Below are positions 6,791 through 16,798 of a stretch of DNA of 64,000 nucleotides, in pieces (position 1 is the stretch's first letter; each line of letters opens with the position of its first letter). The stretch is taken from contig NZ_JAGHRC010000001.1 of NCBI RefSeq assembly GCF_017743975.1, positions 372,001-436,000 on the forward strand. Direction: 5' to 3'. The notes under the pieces were generated by a model. The model searched no databases, was not told the origin of the DNA, and saw only the letters and a program-made list of their open reading frames with translations. The position numbers and the translations under genes are program-made. The stretch comes from Ruegeria sp. R14_0 (GTDB taxonomy: Bacteria > Pseudomonadota > Alphaproteobacteria > Rhodobacterales > Rhodobacteraceae).

Positions 6791-8749
6791 TCAAACATCC
6801 AACTCTTCCACAAACCGCGCGTTCTCTTGAATGTATTGGAACCGCAGTTCGGGTTTTTTGCCCATCAGGCGCTCGACCAGATCGCCGGTCTCGCCGGGTT
6901 CGTCCTCGTCGATGGTGACCCGGATCAGTTTGCGCGAGGCCGGGTCCATCGTGGTCTCTTTCAGGTCCTTGGCGTCCATTTCGCCCAGCCCCTTGAAGCG
7001 CGAGACGTCGATTTTGCCTTTGCCGCCCAGACCTTTCTCAAGCCACTCGTCGCGCTCGGCCTCGTCGAGGCAATAGACGCGTTTGGCGCCCTGGGTCAGG
7101 CGATAGAGGGGCGGGCAGGCGAGGTACAGGTGGCCTGCGTCGATCATCGGGCGCATCTGGGTGAAGAAGAACGTCATCAGCAGCGAGGCGATATGCGCCC
7201 CGTCCACATCCGCGTCGGTCATGATGATGATCTTGTCATAGCGCAGGTCGTCGACGTTGAACTTGGTGCCGAGGCCCACACCCAGAGCCTGCGTCAGGTC
7301 GTTGATCTCGGCATTGGTGCCCAGTTTCGAACTGGCCGCGCCCAGCACGTTCAGGATCTTGCCGCGCAGGGGCAAAAGGGCCTGCGTTTTGCGGTTGCGA
7401 CCCATTTTTGCAGAACCGCCCGCAGAATCCCCTTCGACGATGAATAATTCGGTTCCGTCGCGTGTTGAACTAGAACAGTCCACCAACTTGCCGGGGAGAC
7501 GAAGTTTCTTAGTGGCGGACTTACGTTGTGTTTCCTTCTCGGCGCGTCGGCGCAGGCGTTCTTCGGCCCTCAGAATGAGGAAGTCGAGGATCGCGCCGGC
7601 AGATTTCGTGTCCGCGGCCAGCCAGTTGTCGAAATGGTCGCGGACCGAGTTTTCGACCAGCCGCTGCGCCTCAACCGTCGCCAGACGGTCTTTGGTCTGG
7701 CCCACGAATTCCGGCTCGCGGATGAAACAGCTGACCAGAGCGCAGCCGCCGGTGATCAGATCATCGCGGGTGATCTGTGCGGCCTTCTTGTTGTTGATCA
7801 ACTCGCCGTAGGCCTTGATCCCCTTGAGGATCGCGGCCCAGAACCCCGCCACATGCGTGCCGCCTTCGGGGGTGGGGACGGTGTTACAGTAGGACTGGAT
7901 GAACCCGTCGCGCGAGGGCGTCCAGTTGATCGCCCATTCGACCTTGCCCGGAGTGCCGAATTTCTCCTGAAAGTCCACGGTACCGGCAAAGGGTTGCTCG
8001 GCATAGGTGGACGAGCCGTTCATCGTTTCTTTTAGATAGTCCGAAAGGCCGCCAGGGAAGTGGAATGTGGCTTCGGTCGGAGTTTCGCCGTCGTCGATGG
8101 CGGATTTCCAGCGAATCTCGACGCCCGAGAACAGGTAGGCCTTGGAGCGGATCGATTTGAACAGCCGCGCCGGTTTGAACTTGTGGTGGCCGAAAATATC
8201 CGCATCGGCGTGGAAGGTCACTGTCGTGCCGCGCCGGTTCGGGGCCGCGCCGACCTTTTCCACCGGACCTAGTGGAACACCGCGTGAAAACCGCTGTTCG
8301 AACAGCTGCTTGTCGCGTGCCACCTGCACGACCATCGAATCCGACAGAGCGTTCACCACAGACGCACCCACGCCGTGCAGACCGCCCGAAGTTTGATAGG
8401 CCTTGCCCGAGAATTTACCGCCCGCGTGCAGGGTGCACAGGATCACCTCAAGCGCTGATTTGTCCGGAAACTTGGGATGCGGATCAATAGGGATGCCGCG
8501 CCCGTTGTCGCGCACTGTCAGGGCGTAATCGTCGTGCAGCTCAACCTCGATCCGGTTGGCGTGGCCGGCAACCGCTTCGTCCATCGAGTTATCGAGGATC
8601 TCGGCCACCATATGGTGCAACGCGCGCTCATCGGTGCCGCCGATATACATGCCCGGTCGTTTGCGGACCGGTTCCAGACCTTCAAGCACCTCGATGGACG
8701 AGGCGTCATAAGTTGTGGTCGCTTCTGGCGTCAACAGATCGTCGGGCAT
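6791..8749 (-). CDS. parE: DNA topoisomerase IV subunit B
   Basis: A 652-residue type IIA topoisomerase B subunit that, with ParC, decatenates replicated chromosomes using ATP. The GHKL ATPase motifs EILDNSMDEAVAG, DNGRGIPID and GGLHGVGASVVNALS lie in the first 150 or so residues. The TOPRIM motifs VEGDSAGGSAKMGRNRKTQ and MTDADVDGAHI are in the C-terminal half, as is the conserved end. The start MPDDLLTPEA at 8749 is chosen because upstream in-frame codons add an unconserved, low-complexity leader. The length and the absence of the extra GyrB C-terminal domain point to ParE rather than GyrB. Confidence 0.95.
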   Translation of the reverse strand: MPDDLLTPEATTTYDASSIEVLEGLEPVRKRPGMYIGGTDERALHHMVAEILDNSMDEAVAGHANRIEVELHDDYALTVRDNGRGIPIDPHPKFPDKSALEVILCTLHAGGKFSGKAYQTSGGLHGVGASVVNALSDSMVVQVARDKQLFEQRFSRGVPLGPVEKVGAAPNRRGTTVTFHADADIFGHHKFKPARLFKSIRSKAYLFSGVEIRWKSAIDDGETPTEATFHFPGGLSDYLKETMNGSSTYAEQPFAGTVDFQEKFGTPGKVEWAINWTPSRDGFIQSYCNTVPTPEGGTHVAGFWAAILKGIKAYGELINNKKAAQITRDDLITGGCALVSCFIREPEFVGQTKDRLATVEAQRLVENSVRDHFDNWLAADTKSAGAILDFLILRAEERLRRRAEKETQRKSATKKLRLPGKLVDCSSSTRDGTELFIVEGDSAGGSAKMGRNRKTQALLPLRGKILNVLGAASSKLGTNAEINDLTQALGVGLGTKFNVDDLRYDKIIIMTDADVDGAHIASLLMTFFFTQMRPMIDAGHLYLACPPLYRLTQGAKRVYCLDEAERDEWLEKGLGGKGKIDVSRFKGLGEMDAKDLKETTMDPASRKLIRVTIDEDEPGETGDLVERLMGKKPELRFQYIQENARFVEELDV

Positions 8750-8862
8750 GGGTGCTGCTCTTGTTTTTCGGTTTGGTCCCATTATGGCAGGTGATGTGTC
8801 CGGGGGAAAGAGGGGCGCGAGGTGTTGTGGGCAAATGGGGGGCTCGGGGGAAAATTGGCCGC

Positions 8863-9702
8863 TCAATCAAGCTCTTTCAGGAAGGCTTCGACCATGTCCG
8901 CCAGATTGCCGCCTGCCAGAGACATAAAGATTTCAAACTGGTTTGACCCAGACTCTGCGCCAGCCAGGTCCGACAGGGCGCGGAAAGCCAGGAAGGGAAC
9001 ATCGTGCACGTCGGCAACCTGGGCGATTGCAGCCGTTTCCATGTCCATCACCCGAGCATTAAAGGTCGTATGCGCCCATTCCCGGAACTGTGCGTTGTCG
9101 ACAAAGGCAGTGCCCGAAACGCCACCCCCGCCGACATGAATTTGCGGCACATGCGCTAGGTGCTGACCATCTGGTGCTGCGGTGGACAGCGTCAATTTAC
9201 TGGCCGCCGCTTTGGCCGCGTCCAGAAATGCCTCGTTGGCCGGAAACCAGAACCGGCTGTTGCCATGTCCGGCCAGTTCTTCGAACACGCCGAGGTTAAT
9301 GGTGTGCATCATTCCGAAATTTGCAAAGTCCGAGGATAGGAAAGGCGGCAGCTCGTAACCGTTGTCGGTTTCGCGGGCGAAAGCCATTTCCATGTACTGG
9401 CCCCACCGAACCGGAACCGCGATGTCACCGATGGAGAGTTCGGGGTCGGCACCGCCCGCGACGCCAGAAACAACAATACCCCCGATGTTGAAGTGGTCCA
9501 GCGCAAGCTGCGTCGTCATCGCCGCATTTACCATCGACACGCCCGAGGAAAACACGACCACCGGATGACCGGCCAAGGTGCCCAGCACAAAGTCGGTCTT
9601 TGCATGCCTGACGGTTTGGGCATCTTGAATTCTGCTGCGCGGGATCTCGATCTCGGGCTCAAAAGCCGAGATGAGGGCTATTCGGGCGGTCTGATCAGTC
9701 AT
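8863..9702 (-). CDS. Phosphorylase/nucleosidase superfamily protein (MTA/SAH nucleosidase-like)
   Basis: A 279-residue member of the PNP/UDP fold. GVAGGADPELSIGDIAVP matches the substrate-site glycine loop, MDMETAAIAQVA is the ribose-binding M-E-T/M-E region of 5'-methylthioadenosine/S-adenosylhomocysteine nucleosidases, and RALSDLAG carries the catalytic aspartate. It probably removes or exchanges a base from a nucleoside. It is somewhat longer than E. coli Pfs (about 232 residues), so the exact substrate is uncertain. ATG 9702 follows AGGA; upstream in-frame extensions lack support. Confidence 0.8.
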   Translation of the reverse strand: MTDQTARIALISAFEPEIEIPRSRIQDAQTVRHAKTDFVLGTLAGHPVVVFSSGVSMVNAAMTTQLALDHFNIGGIVVSGVAGGADPELSIGDIAVPVRWGQYMEMAFARETDNGYELPPFLSSDFANFGMMHTINLGVFEELAGHGNSRFWFPANEAFLDAAKAAASKLTLSTAAPDGQHLAHVPQIHVGGGGVSGTAFVDNAQFREWAHTTFNARVMDMETAAIAQVADVHDVPFLAFRALSDLAGAESGSNQFEIFMSLAGGNLADMVEAFLKELD

Positions 9703-9846
9703 GGGAATCCTGAACTCTGTTTGGGGTCTGGTGAAGTTTGGCAGCTGCATGTTCCGGCGGCAAGCGTGGCGACCACTGTTAGCTCGCCCAAAGCGAAAGG
9801 TCAGACTAAGGTGCTGAGACTCGTCACGAATTGGGCAGGAGGGATC

Positions 9847-10455
9847 ATGAGCTGGATTAAGACGGTGCCGTTCGAACAGGCCTCGGGCAAGCTGAGAAAG
9901 CTGTACGACCGGGTGACCGGGCCGGGCAATAATGTGGACAACATCATGATGGTGCATTCGCTGCGCCCCCATTCGATGGAAGGTCACATGGTGTTGTACA
10001 AGAATGTTCTGCACCATTCTGCCAACACGATCCCGAAATGGTTTCTAGAGGTGCTGGGCGTTTGGGTCAGCGCGTTGAACAAATGCGCGTATTGCGTCGA
10101 ACATCACTACCGCGGCCTGCAACGCCTGCTGAACGACCAGGAACGCAGTCAGGCCATCCGCTCGGCGATTGAGACGGGCGCGCCCGAGACAGCCCCGCTG
10201 GATGCCGCTCAGGTGGCCGCCATGCACTATGCGCGCAAACTGACCGAGGCCCCGGCCGAGATGACAGAGCAAGATATCACGGCCTTGCGTGCGGCGGGGT
10301 GGGACGACGGAGATATCCTCGAAATCAATCAGGTCAGCGCCTATTTCGCCTATGCAAACCGGACGGTTCTTGGCTTGGGGTGTTCGACCAACGGGGATGT
10401 TCTGGGGTTGTCGCCGAACAATTCGGATGACCCGTCGGACTGGGGGCATCGCTAA
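9847..10455 (+). CDS. Carboxymuconolactone decarboxylase / AhpD-like peroxidase-related protein
   Basis: A 202-residue protein of the AhpD/CMD helical fold. NKCAYCVEHHYRGL carries the C-x-x-C redox pair plus the histidine three residues on, the signature of alkylhydroperoxidase D-like enzymes. It probably acts as a thiol-dependent peroxidase or disulphide reductase in the cytoplasm. ATG 9847 is preceded by AGGAGGG; a longer frame from 9493 runs antisense through the nucleosidase and is rejected. It is divergent from the nucleosidase gene. Confidence 0.85.
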   Translation: MSWIKTVPFEQASGKLRKLYDRVTGPGNNVDNIMMVHSLRPHSMEGHMVLYKNVLHHSANTIPKWFLEVLGVWVSALNKCAYCVEHHYRGLQRLLNDQERSQAIRSAIETGAPETAPLDAAQVAAMHYARKLTEAPAEMTEQDITALRAAGWDDGDILEINQVSAYFAYANRTVLGLGCSTNGDVLGLSPNNSDDPSDWGHR

Positions 10456-10461
10456 CGGGGT

Positions 10462-11337
10462 CTAGCGCGCGATCCAATCCGTGATGGCCTGCGCCACCGC
10501 TGTGGGCTGCTGGTGGTGAAGCCAGTGATCTGCGTTCGGAATATCAATGCGTGTCAGGTCGGGCGCGAACTCTTCCAGGCCTTCTGTCGACTCCGGCAAC
10601 AGGGCTTTGTCGTCGCGCCCCCACAGCAGCAGATGGGGACAACGCACCATCAGCCGATCTTTCGGAAGCTCGGGCACATCGGTTCGCGGCTCGCCGGGTT
10701 TTGCGACCACCAAAGGTGAGGCGCGATACCAATTCAGCATTGCCTCAAGTCGTCCGGGCCGCGCCCATTCTGTGCGGTAGTCTTGCATTTGTGCATCCGA
10801 CAGCCAGTCGGTGCCCATGCCAAAGCGAAAGAACTTCTCAAGCTTGGCAAAATTGTCCGCAGCCAAATGCGTGGCTGCATCAGGCGCACGTAAGGCGTTG
10901 ATGTATTGCGATGCCTCGGATTGCGCACCTCCGGCGGCCATGGCGCGTTGGAACGGTGCAGGGTGCACCCCGTTTGCGATGATCAATCGGCTGACCAGTT
11001 CCGGGCGAAACATGGCCAACCCATAGGCGACCGAAGCCCCCCAGTCGTGGCCAAGCACGGTAACGGGATGGCTCAGCCTGTCGATCAACGCTGCCATGTC
11101 GGTAACCAATTTGGACAGGGCGTAGTGCCCGATGCCTTCCGGAGCCCAGCTTTGTCCATACCCACGTTGATCGGGGGCGACGCAGTAGAAGGTCGTGCTC
11201 AGATACGGTGCCAGATCGCGCCACGCCCCGCCGTATTCCGGGAACCCGTGCAGCATCAAAAGGGGCGGCAGGTCGGGATCGCCCCAACTGCGCACAAGAA
11301 ACCTTTGGCCGTTGAGATCAGTGAAATTGCTTTCCAT
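10462..11337 (-). CDS. Alpha/beta hydrolase, epoxide-hydrolase/dehalogenase-like
   Basis: A 291-residue alpha/beta hydrolase. HGFPEYGGAW is the oxyanion-hole H-G-x-P motif and GHDWGASVAYGLA carries an aspartate nucleophile, as in epoxide hydrolases and haloalkane dehalogenases. LLLWGRDDKALLP supplies the acid and ADHWLHHQQP the catalytic histidine. It probably hydrolyses an epoxide or related ester in the cytoplasm. Convergent with the AhpD-like gene, six bases apart. The substrate is unknown. Confidence 0.85.
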   Translation of the reverse strand: MESNFTDLNGQRFLVRSWGDPDLPPLLMLHGFPEYGGAWRDLAPYLSTTFYCVAPDQRGYGQSWAPEGIGHYALSKLVTDMAALIDRLSHPVTVLGHDWGASVAYGLAMFRPELVSRLIIANGVHPAPFQRAMAAGGAQSEASQYINALRAPDAATHLAADNFAKLEKFFRFGMGTDWLSDAQMQDYRTEWARPGRLEAMLNWYRASPLVVAKPGEPRTDVPELPKDRLMVRCPHLLLWGRDDKALLPESTEGLEEFAPDLTRIDIPNADHWLHHQQPTAVAQAITDWIAR

Positions 11338-11463
11338 GCCCTAAGCCCTGTTTTGAACCCGAAAAAATGCGTTTGAAAGATGCAGCAGTTTGACACCAAT
11401 CAAAGCGTGTTTTCCGCCATTGTGCTAGCCGTTTTCCCGGACCGTGAAACAAGGAGAAGCTGA

Positions 11464-12387
11464 ATGGAAACAGTGGTGCAGATTGACAAGACCCAAGCCC
11501 CGGCAAACGTTGCAGCGATGGCTGAGGCCAAGCCAGCCGAGCCCAGCCCGGAACGAATCCGTCAGGCCTTTGAAAGCGGTAAGTATCCCTATGGCCGCAA
11601 AATGGCGCGCAAAACCTATGAGGTTGAAAAGGCGCAGCTGCAGGCAGAATTGCTTAAGGTGCAGCTGTGGGCGCAAGAGACCGGCCAACGGTTTGTCCTG
11701 CTGTTCGAAGGGCGCGACGCCGCGGGCAAGGGCGGTACGATCAAACGGTTCATGGAACATCTCAACCCAAGGCAAGCGCGCGTCGTTGCGTTGAACAAGC
11801 CAACCTGGGAAGAGAAGGGCCAGTGGTATTACCAGCGCTACATTCAGGAGCTGCCCACTGTCGGAGAAATGGTTTTCTACGACCGGTCCTGGTACAACCG
11901 CGCCGGGGTTGAACGCGTGATGGGCTTCTGTTCGCCCAACGAATACCTCGAGTTCATGCGTCAGACGCCCGAGTTGGAGCGGATGTTGGTGCGCTCAGGC
12001 ATCCAGCTTTACAAGTACTGGTTTTCGGTCACGCAACCCGAACAGCAGCGCCGCTTCAAAAGCCGTGAAACCGATCCACTGAAACAGTGGAAGCTGTCGC
12101 CAATCGACAAGGCCAGCCTGGACAAGTGGGAAGACTACACCGAAGCCAAAGAGGCCATGTTCTTTTACACCGACACCGCTGACGCGCCGTGGACCATTAT
12201 CAAGTCAAACGACAAGAAGCGCGCCCGTCTGAACACGATGCGGCATTTCCTTTCCACGCTGGATTATCCGGACAAGAATCAAGACGTCGTTGGTGCGCCG
12301 GACCCCCTGATCGTCGGGCAGGCGCATCACGTGATCCATCGCTCGGAGCATATCCTGGGGAATTCACTGCATCCTGAAACTCCTTGA
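11464..12387 (+). CDS. ppk2: Polyphosphate kinase 2
   Basis: A 307-residue PPK2-family enzyme that transfers phosphate between polyphosphate and nucleotides. Walker A is FEGRDAAGKGG, the lid/Walker B region is FYDRSWYNRAGVERVMGF, and the family block KYWFSVTQPEQQRRFKSRETDPLKQWKLSP is intact (read as adjoining segments). Its length fits the single-domain (class I) group. ATG 11464 follows AAGGAG. Roseobacters typically encode several PPK2 paralogues; the preferred nucleotide cannot be read from sequence. It is flanked by unrelated genes. Confidence 0.93.
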   Translation: METVVQIDKTQAPANVAAMAEAKPAEPSPERIRQAFESGKYPYGRKMARKTYEVEKAQLQAELLKVQLWAQETGQRFVLLFEGRDAAGKGGTIKRFMEHLNPRQARVVALNKPTWEEKGQWYYQRYIQELPTVGEMVFYDRSWYNRAGVERVMGFCSPNEYLEFMRQTPELERMLVRSGIQLYKYWFSVTQPEQQRRFKSRETDPLKQWKLSPIDKASLDKWEDYTEAKEAMFFYTDTADAPWTIIKSNDKKRARLNTMRHFLSTLDYPDKNQDVVGAPDPLIVGQAHHVIHRSEHILGNSLHPETP

Positions 12388-12470
12388 GGCAAGCGCCCGC
12401 CGCATCCTTGTAAGAGTTTCGGTAGCGGACTATCGAGTCTCGATTTGAAATTTCATCGATCCCCTCTTGT

Positions 12471-12487
12471 CCCGGCCTCGGGCCGGG
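12471..12487. other. Perfect hairpin just ahead of the MATE gene
   Basis: CCCGGCC-TCG-GGCCGGG is a perfect 7-bp stem with a 3-nt loop ending three bases before the candidate ATG 12491, where a ribosome-binding site would be expected. There is no T-tract, so it is a weak terminator for ppk2 at best; a translational role is possible. Confidence 0.5.
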
Positions 12488-12490
12488 CAT

Positions 12491-13867
12491 ATGGCTGATG
12501 CGATGAACAAGGTGATGACATATGGTGGCCACTTCAAGGCCATTGCCGTGCTGGGCCTGCCGCTGGTCGGCGGGCATCTGGCCCAATTTGCGATTGGGTT
12601 GACGGATACCGTCATGTTGGGCTGGTACGGGGTCGAGGCGCTGGCCGCCGTGACGCTGGCCAGCAGTTATTTCTTTGTTTTGTTCCTGTTCGGCGCGGGG
12701 TTCGGCTGGGCGGTGATGCCTATGGTGGCGACCGCAGCGGCAGAAGAGGACGAAACAAGCATCCGCCGATCCACCCGGATGGGGCTGTGGCTGTCGCTGA
12801 TCTATACCGCCGTGATGATGCCCATGCTGTGGTGGTCCTATCCCATTTTCCTGTTGCTCAAACAGGATCCGCAGGTGGCTGCAACCGCTGCGGAATACCT
12901 GCGCGTCGCGGGGTGGGGATTGTTCCCCGCGCTGTTCGTGATGGTGCTGAAATCCTATCTGGCCGCGTTAGAGCGCACCCAGATTGTGCTTTGGATCACT
13001 GTGCTTGCGGCCGTGGTGAATGCGCTGACGAACTATGCACTGATCTTCGGCAACTGGGGGGCGCCTGAGCTGGGTGTGATGGGTGCGGCCATCGCATCCG
13101 TCGTCACGCAGCTGGTGTCCCTGATCTGCGTGGTGATCTACGCGGTGCGCGTGCTGCCCGAACACGGCTTGTTCCAGCGCTTTTGGCGACCCGATTGGGA
13201 GTTCTTCTTTAGCGTCCTGCGTCTGGGTGTGCCGATTGGTCTGACAACTTTGTCCGAGGTCAGCCTGTTTGCCATGTCGGCCATCATGATGGGCTGGCTG
13301 GGGCAGGTGCCACTGGCGGCGCATGGGATTGCGCTGAACCTCGCATCGGCGACGTTCATGGTGCATCTGGGTTTGTCCAATGCGGCAACGATCCGGGCCG
13401 GGAACGCGTTAGGACGCAAGGACCGCCCACATCTTGAGCGGGGCGCGATTGCGGTGACCATAATGTCTCTGGTGGTTTCGGTCCTAACCGTGATCCTGTT
13501 CCTGACCTGTGCCGAGCCATTGATTTCCCTGTTCATGGAGCCCGATGATCCGCAGCGATCAGAGATCCTGCTGATCGGTACCGGCCTTCTGGCGATGGCA
13601 GCATTGTTCCAATTGGTGGACGGCGCGCAAGTGATCGCCCTGGGACTGCTGCGTGGGTTGCAGGATGCCAAGATTCCGATGGTCATGGCCGCGCTCAGTT
13701 ATTGGGGCGTGGGGATCACGTCCTCGTACTACTTCGGCTTCGTGCGCGGGATGGACGGCGTCGGCGTTTGGCTGGGCCTGGTTCTGGGCCTGGCCTGTGC
13801 AGCGGTGCTTTTGATGGCGCGGTTCTGGATGCGTTCTCTTCGGGCCGTTGGTGTACCGGCCCAGTAG
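12491..13867 (+). CDS. MATE-family efflux transporter
   Basis: A 458-residue membrane protein with twelve predicted helices in two homologous halves, typical of MATE (NorM-like) sodium- or proton-driven multidrug exporters. Characteristic segments are GLPLVGGHLAQFAIGLTDTVMLG near the N-terminus (read as adjoining parts) and LGVPIGLTTLSEVSLFA opening the second half. Neither candidate start, ATG 12491 or ATG 12503, has a clear Shine-Dalgarno; the hairpin at 12471-12487 occupies that place. The drug or metabolite is unknown. Confidence 0.85.
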   Translation: MADAMNKVMTYGGHFKAIAVLGLPLVGGHLAQFAIGLTDTVMLGWYGVEALAAVTLASSYFFVLFLFGAGFGWAVMPMVATAAAEEDETSIRRSTRMGLWLSLIYTAVMMPMLWWSYPIFLLLKQDPQVAATAAEYLRVAGWGLFPALFVMVLKSYLAALERTQIVLWITVLAAVVNALTNYALIFGNWGAPELGVMGAAIASVVTQLVSLICVVIYAVRVLPEHGLFQRFWRPDWEFFFSVLRLGVPIGLTTLSEVSLFAMSAIMMGWLGQVPLAAHGIALNLASATFMVHLGLSNAATIRAGNALGRKDRPHLERGAIAVTIMSLVVSVLTVILFLTCAEPLISLFMEPDDPQRSEILLIGTGLLAMAALFQLVDGAQVIALGLLRGLQDAKIPMVMAALSYWGVGITSSYYFGFVRGMDGVGVWLGLVLGLACAAVLLMARFWMRSLRAVGVPAQ

Positions 13868-14269
13868 TCAGCCTTTGCTGAACCGATCCGCTTTTTTGCG
13901 TACCAAAACGGTGCGCAAGTCGTGCATCGCCAGCAGCAGTCTGTCCGTCACATCCTCTAACTGTTCCTCGGTCGCCTTGGACTGCGCCCATTGTGTGGTC
14001 AGGTTCAGATAGTCGACGGCACGGTGAATGTCATCGATGTCGCGCTGGGCCAACAGAGCTTTGCGCGCGTCCATCCAGCGGGCGATCTCGGCCTTGTCTG
14101 CGTCAGACAAGACGCGCTGTCCCTGCGGCTTCACCTCGCCGTTGCGGATGTTTATGACCGCGATCTGGTCCATCTCGATCCGGCGCTGGCGGTTTTCGGT
14201 GTCGATCTTGAAAACCGCCGCACCGTTTTCCCGGACGCGAAAATAGTACTCGGGCAGGTCCGCTGTCAT
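13868..14269 (-). CDS. Conserved hypothetical protein
   Basis: A 133-residue soluble, charged protein (MTADLPEYYFRVRENGAAVFKID...). The first half, with VRENGAAVFKIDTENRQRR, looks like a small beta domain; the second half (LSDADKAEIARWMDARKALLAQRD) is predicted helical. I do not recognise a named family. Its stop abuts the MATE stop (convergent) and its start lies 12 bases from the aminotransferase stop, so it is probably cotranscribed with aspartate aminotransferase. Confidence 0.65.
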   Translation of the reverse strand: MTADLPEYYFRVRENGAAVFKIDTENRQRRIEMDQIAVINIRNGEVKPQGQRVLSDADKAEIARWMDARKALLAQRDIDDIHRAVDYLNLTTQWAQSKATEEQLEDVTDRLLLAMHDLRTVLVRKKADRFSKG

Positions 14270-14281
14270 TGGCGCCTCCGA

Positions 14282-15505
<1,224 letters not shown>

Positions 15506-15575
15506 TCAGCCTGACTGTCATAGGGTGCGCCCGAATGACGATCAAGCAGTATGAATGCAAGAGCTGGAGACCCCG

Positions 15576-15965
15576 ATGAACGACGACAACGACTGGTATG
15601 GGCCGGACGCCGCGACATTTGGGGACAGGCTGGCCGGTGCGCGCGAAGCGGCAGGGATGACGCAGGCCCAGATGGCGCGTCGACTGGGGGTCAAAAAGAC
15701 CACCATTGCGGCCTGGGAAAACGATTTGTCCGAGCCGCGAGCAAACCGTCTGTCGATGATGGCGGGTATGGTCAACGTGTCGATCATGTGGCTGCTGACT
15801 GGCGAAGGCGAGGGCATGGACGCCCCGGCCGAAGCCACAGAAGGCGCGCCCGAATTGTCTGAAGTCGTGGCTGAACTGCGCGCAATCCGCGGAGAAATGC
15901 GCGCCAGCGCCGAACGGGCGGCCAAACTGGAGAAACGTCTGCGCCTTATGTTGGAGCAGAGCTAG
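15576..15965 (+). CDS. XRE-family helix-turn-helix regulator
   Basis: A 129-residue protein with an N-terminal lambda-repressor-type domain: FGDRLAGAREAAGMTQAQMARRLGVKKTTIAAWEND, in which the recognition helix is around KKTTIAAWE. The C-terminal 40 residues are a charged helix (VVAELRAIRGEMRASAERAAKLEKRL), probably a dimerising coiled coil. ATG 15576 has GGAG six bases upstream. Its stop overlaps the GTG of sdhE, so the two are translated from one message. The target is unknown. Confidence 0.85.
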   Translation: MNDDNDWYGPDAATFGDRLAGAREAAGMTQAQMARRLGVKKTTIAAWENDLSEPRANRLSMMAGMVNVSIMWLLTGEGEGMDAPAEATEGAPELSEVVAELRAIRGEMRASAERAAKLEKRLRLMLEQS

Positions 15966-16222
15966 TGAGCGAACCTCGGGATATTCGCATCAAACGTCTG
16001 AAAATGCGTTCGATGCGGCGTGGGATCAAGGAGATGGATTTGATCCTTTCAGCTTATGCTGATCAGAACCTGGGGGCGATGGATGCCTCGGGTTTGGATG
16101 TCTATGACGCGTTGCTGCATGAAAACGATCAGGACCTGTATCAGTGGGTTACCGGGCAGGTTCAACCACCCGAAACCTATTCCAGTCTGATTTCTGACAT
16201 CGCGCAAACCTTTCAAAAGTAA
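15965..16222 (+). CDS. sdhE: FAD assembly factor SdhE
   Basis: An 85-residue SdhE/YgfY (Sdh5) protein that promotes covalent flavinylation of succinate dehydrogenase SdhA. The diagnostic MRSMRRGIKEMDLIL (R-G-x-x-E motif) and the helical C-terminus with LYQWVTGQ are present; the length is typical. The GTG start overlaps the XRE stop (TAGTG). Codon context and conservation make the call secure even though no succinate dehydrogenase gene is in the window. Confidence 0.92.
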   Translation: MSEPRDIRIKRLKMRSMRRGIKEMDLILSAYADQNLGAMDASGLDVYDALLHENDQDLYQWVTGQVQPPETYSSLISDIAQTFQK

Positions 16223-16300
16223 CAGAAAGTCCGGCTTAACCGATTTTTCGGGATTTCGATTCATTCTGCCTGAAACAGTGCGACTGAATCGGAGGGTCGG

Positions 16301-16798
16301 ATGAGTATGGAAATGCAGGTCTCCGCGCCGGGAACCAAAGGGTTCATGACCAGCTACCTTGAGGCGCTTGCGCTCGTGGAACGGCTACACCGGCTGCTTT
16401 TGGACGTGATCAAGGATGAATTCGAGCGGGTCGGCGTGTTGGAAATCAACGCTGTTCAGGCGTTGTTATTGTTCAATATTGGCGATCACGAAGTGACCGC
16501 TGGCGAGCTGAAAAGCCGGGGCTACTATCAAGGCAGCAACGTCAGCTACAACCTGAAAAAGCTGGTCGAAATGGGCTATATGCACCACCAGCGGTGCGAG
16601 ATCGACCGACGGTCGGTGCGCGTACGATTGACGCCCCGCGGGCGCGAAATTCGTGACATCGTCTCCGAGCTGTTTTCGCGTCATGCCGAGGGGTTGCAAT
16701 CCCGCGGTGTATTGGGCCTGGAAGGCATTGACGACATCACCACCTCGCTGCGGCGGGTCGAGCGGTACTGGACGGATCAAATCCGCTATATCTACTGA
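16301..16798 (+). CDS. MarR-family winged-helix regulator
   Basis: A 165-residue MarR-type regulator. LEINAVQALLLFNIGDHEVTAGELKSRGYYQGSNVSYNLKKLVEMGYM is the winged-helix DNA-binding domain (read as adjoining segments), with the wing around CEIDRRSVRVRLTPRG. The LKSRGYYQGSNVSYN recognition helix resembles the alphaproteobacterial LdtR-type group, a comparison from memory. GGAGGG precedes ATG 16301. Its last seven bases overlap the convergent DUF1194 gene. Ligand and targets are unknown. Confidence 0.8.
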   Translation: MSMEMQVSAPGTKGFMTSYLEALALVERLHRLLLDVIKDEFERVGVLEINAVQALLLFNIGDHEVTAGELKSRGYYQGSNVSYNLKKLVEMGYMHHQRCEIDRRSVRVRLTPRGREIRDIVSELFSRHAEGLQSRGVLGLEGIDDITTSLRRVERYWTDQIRYIY

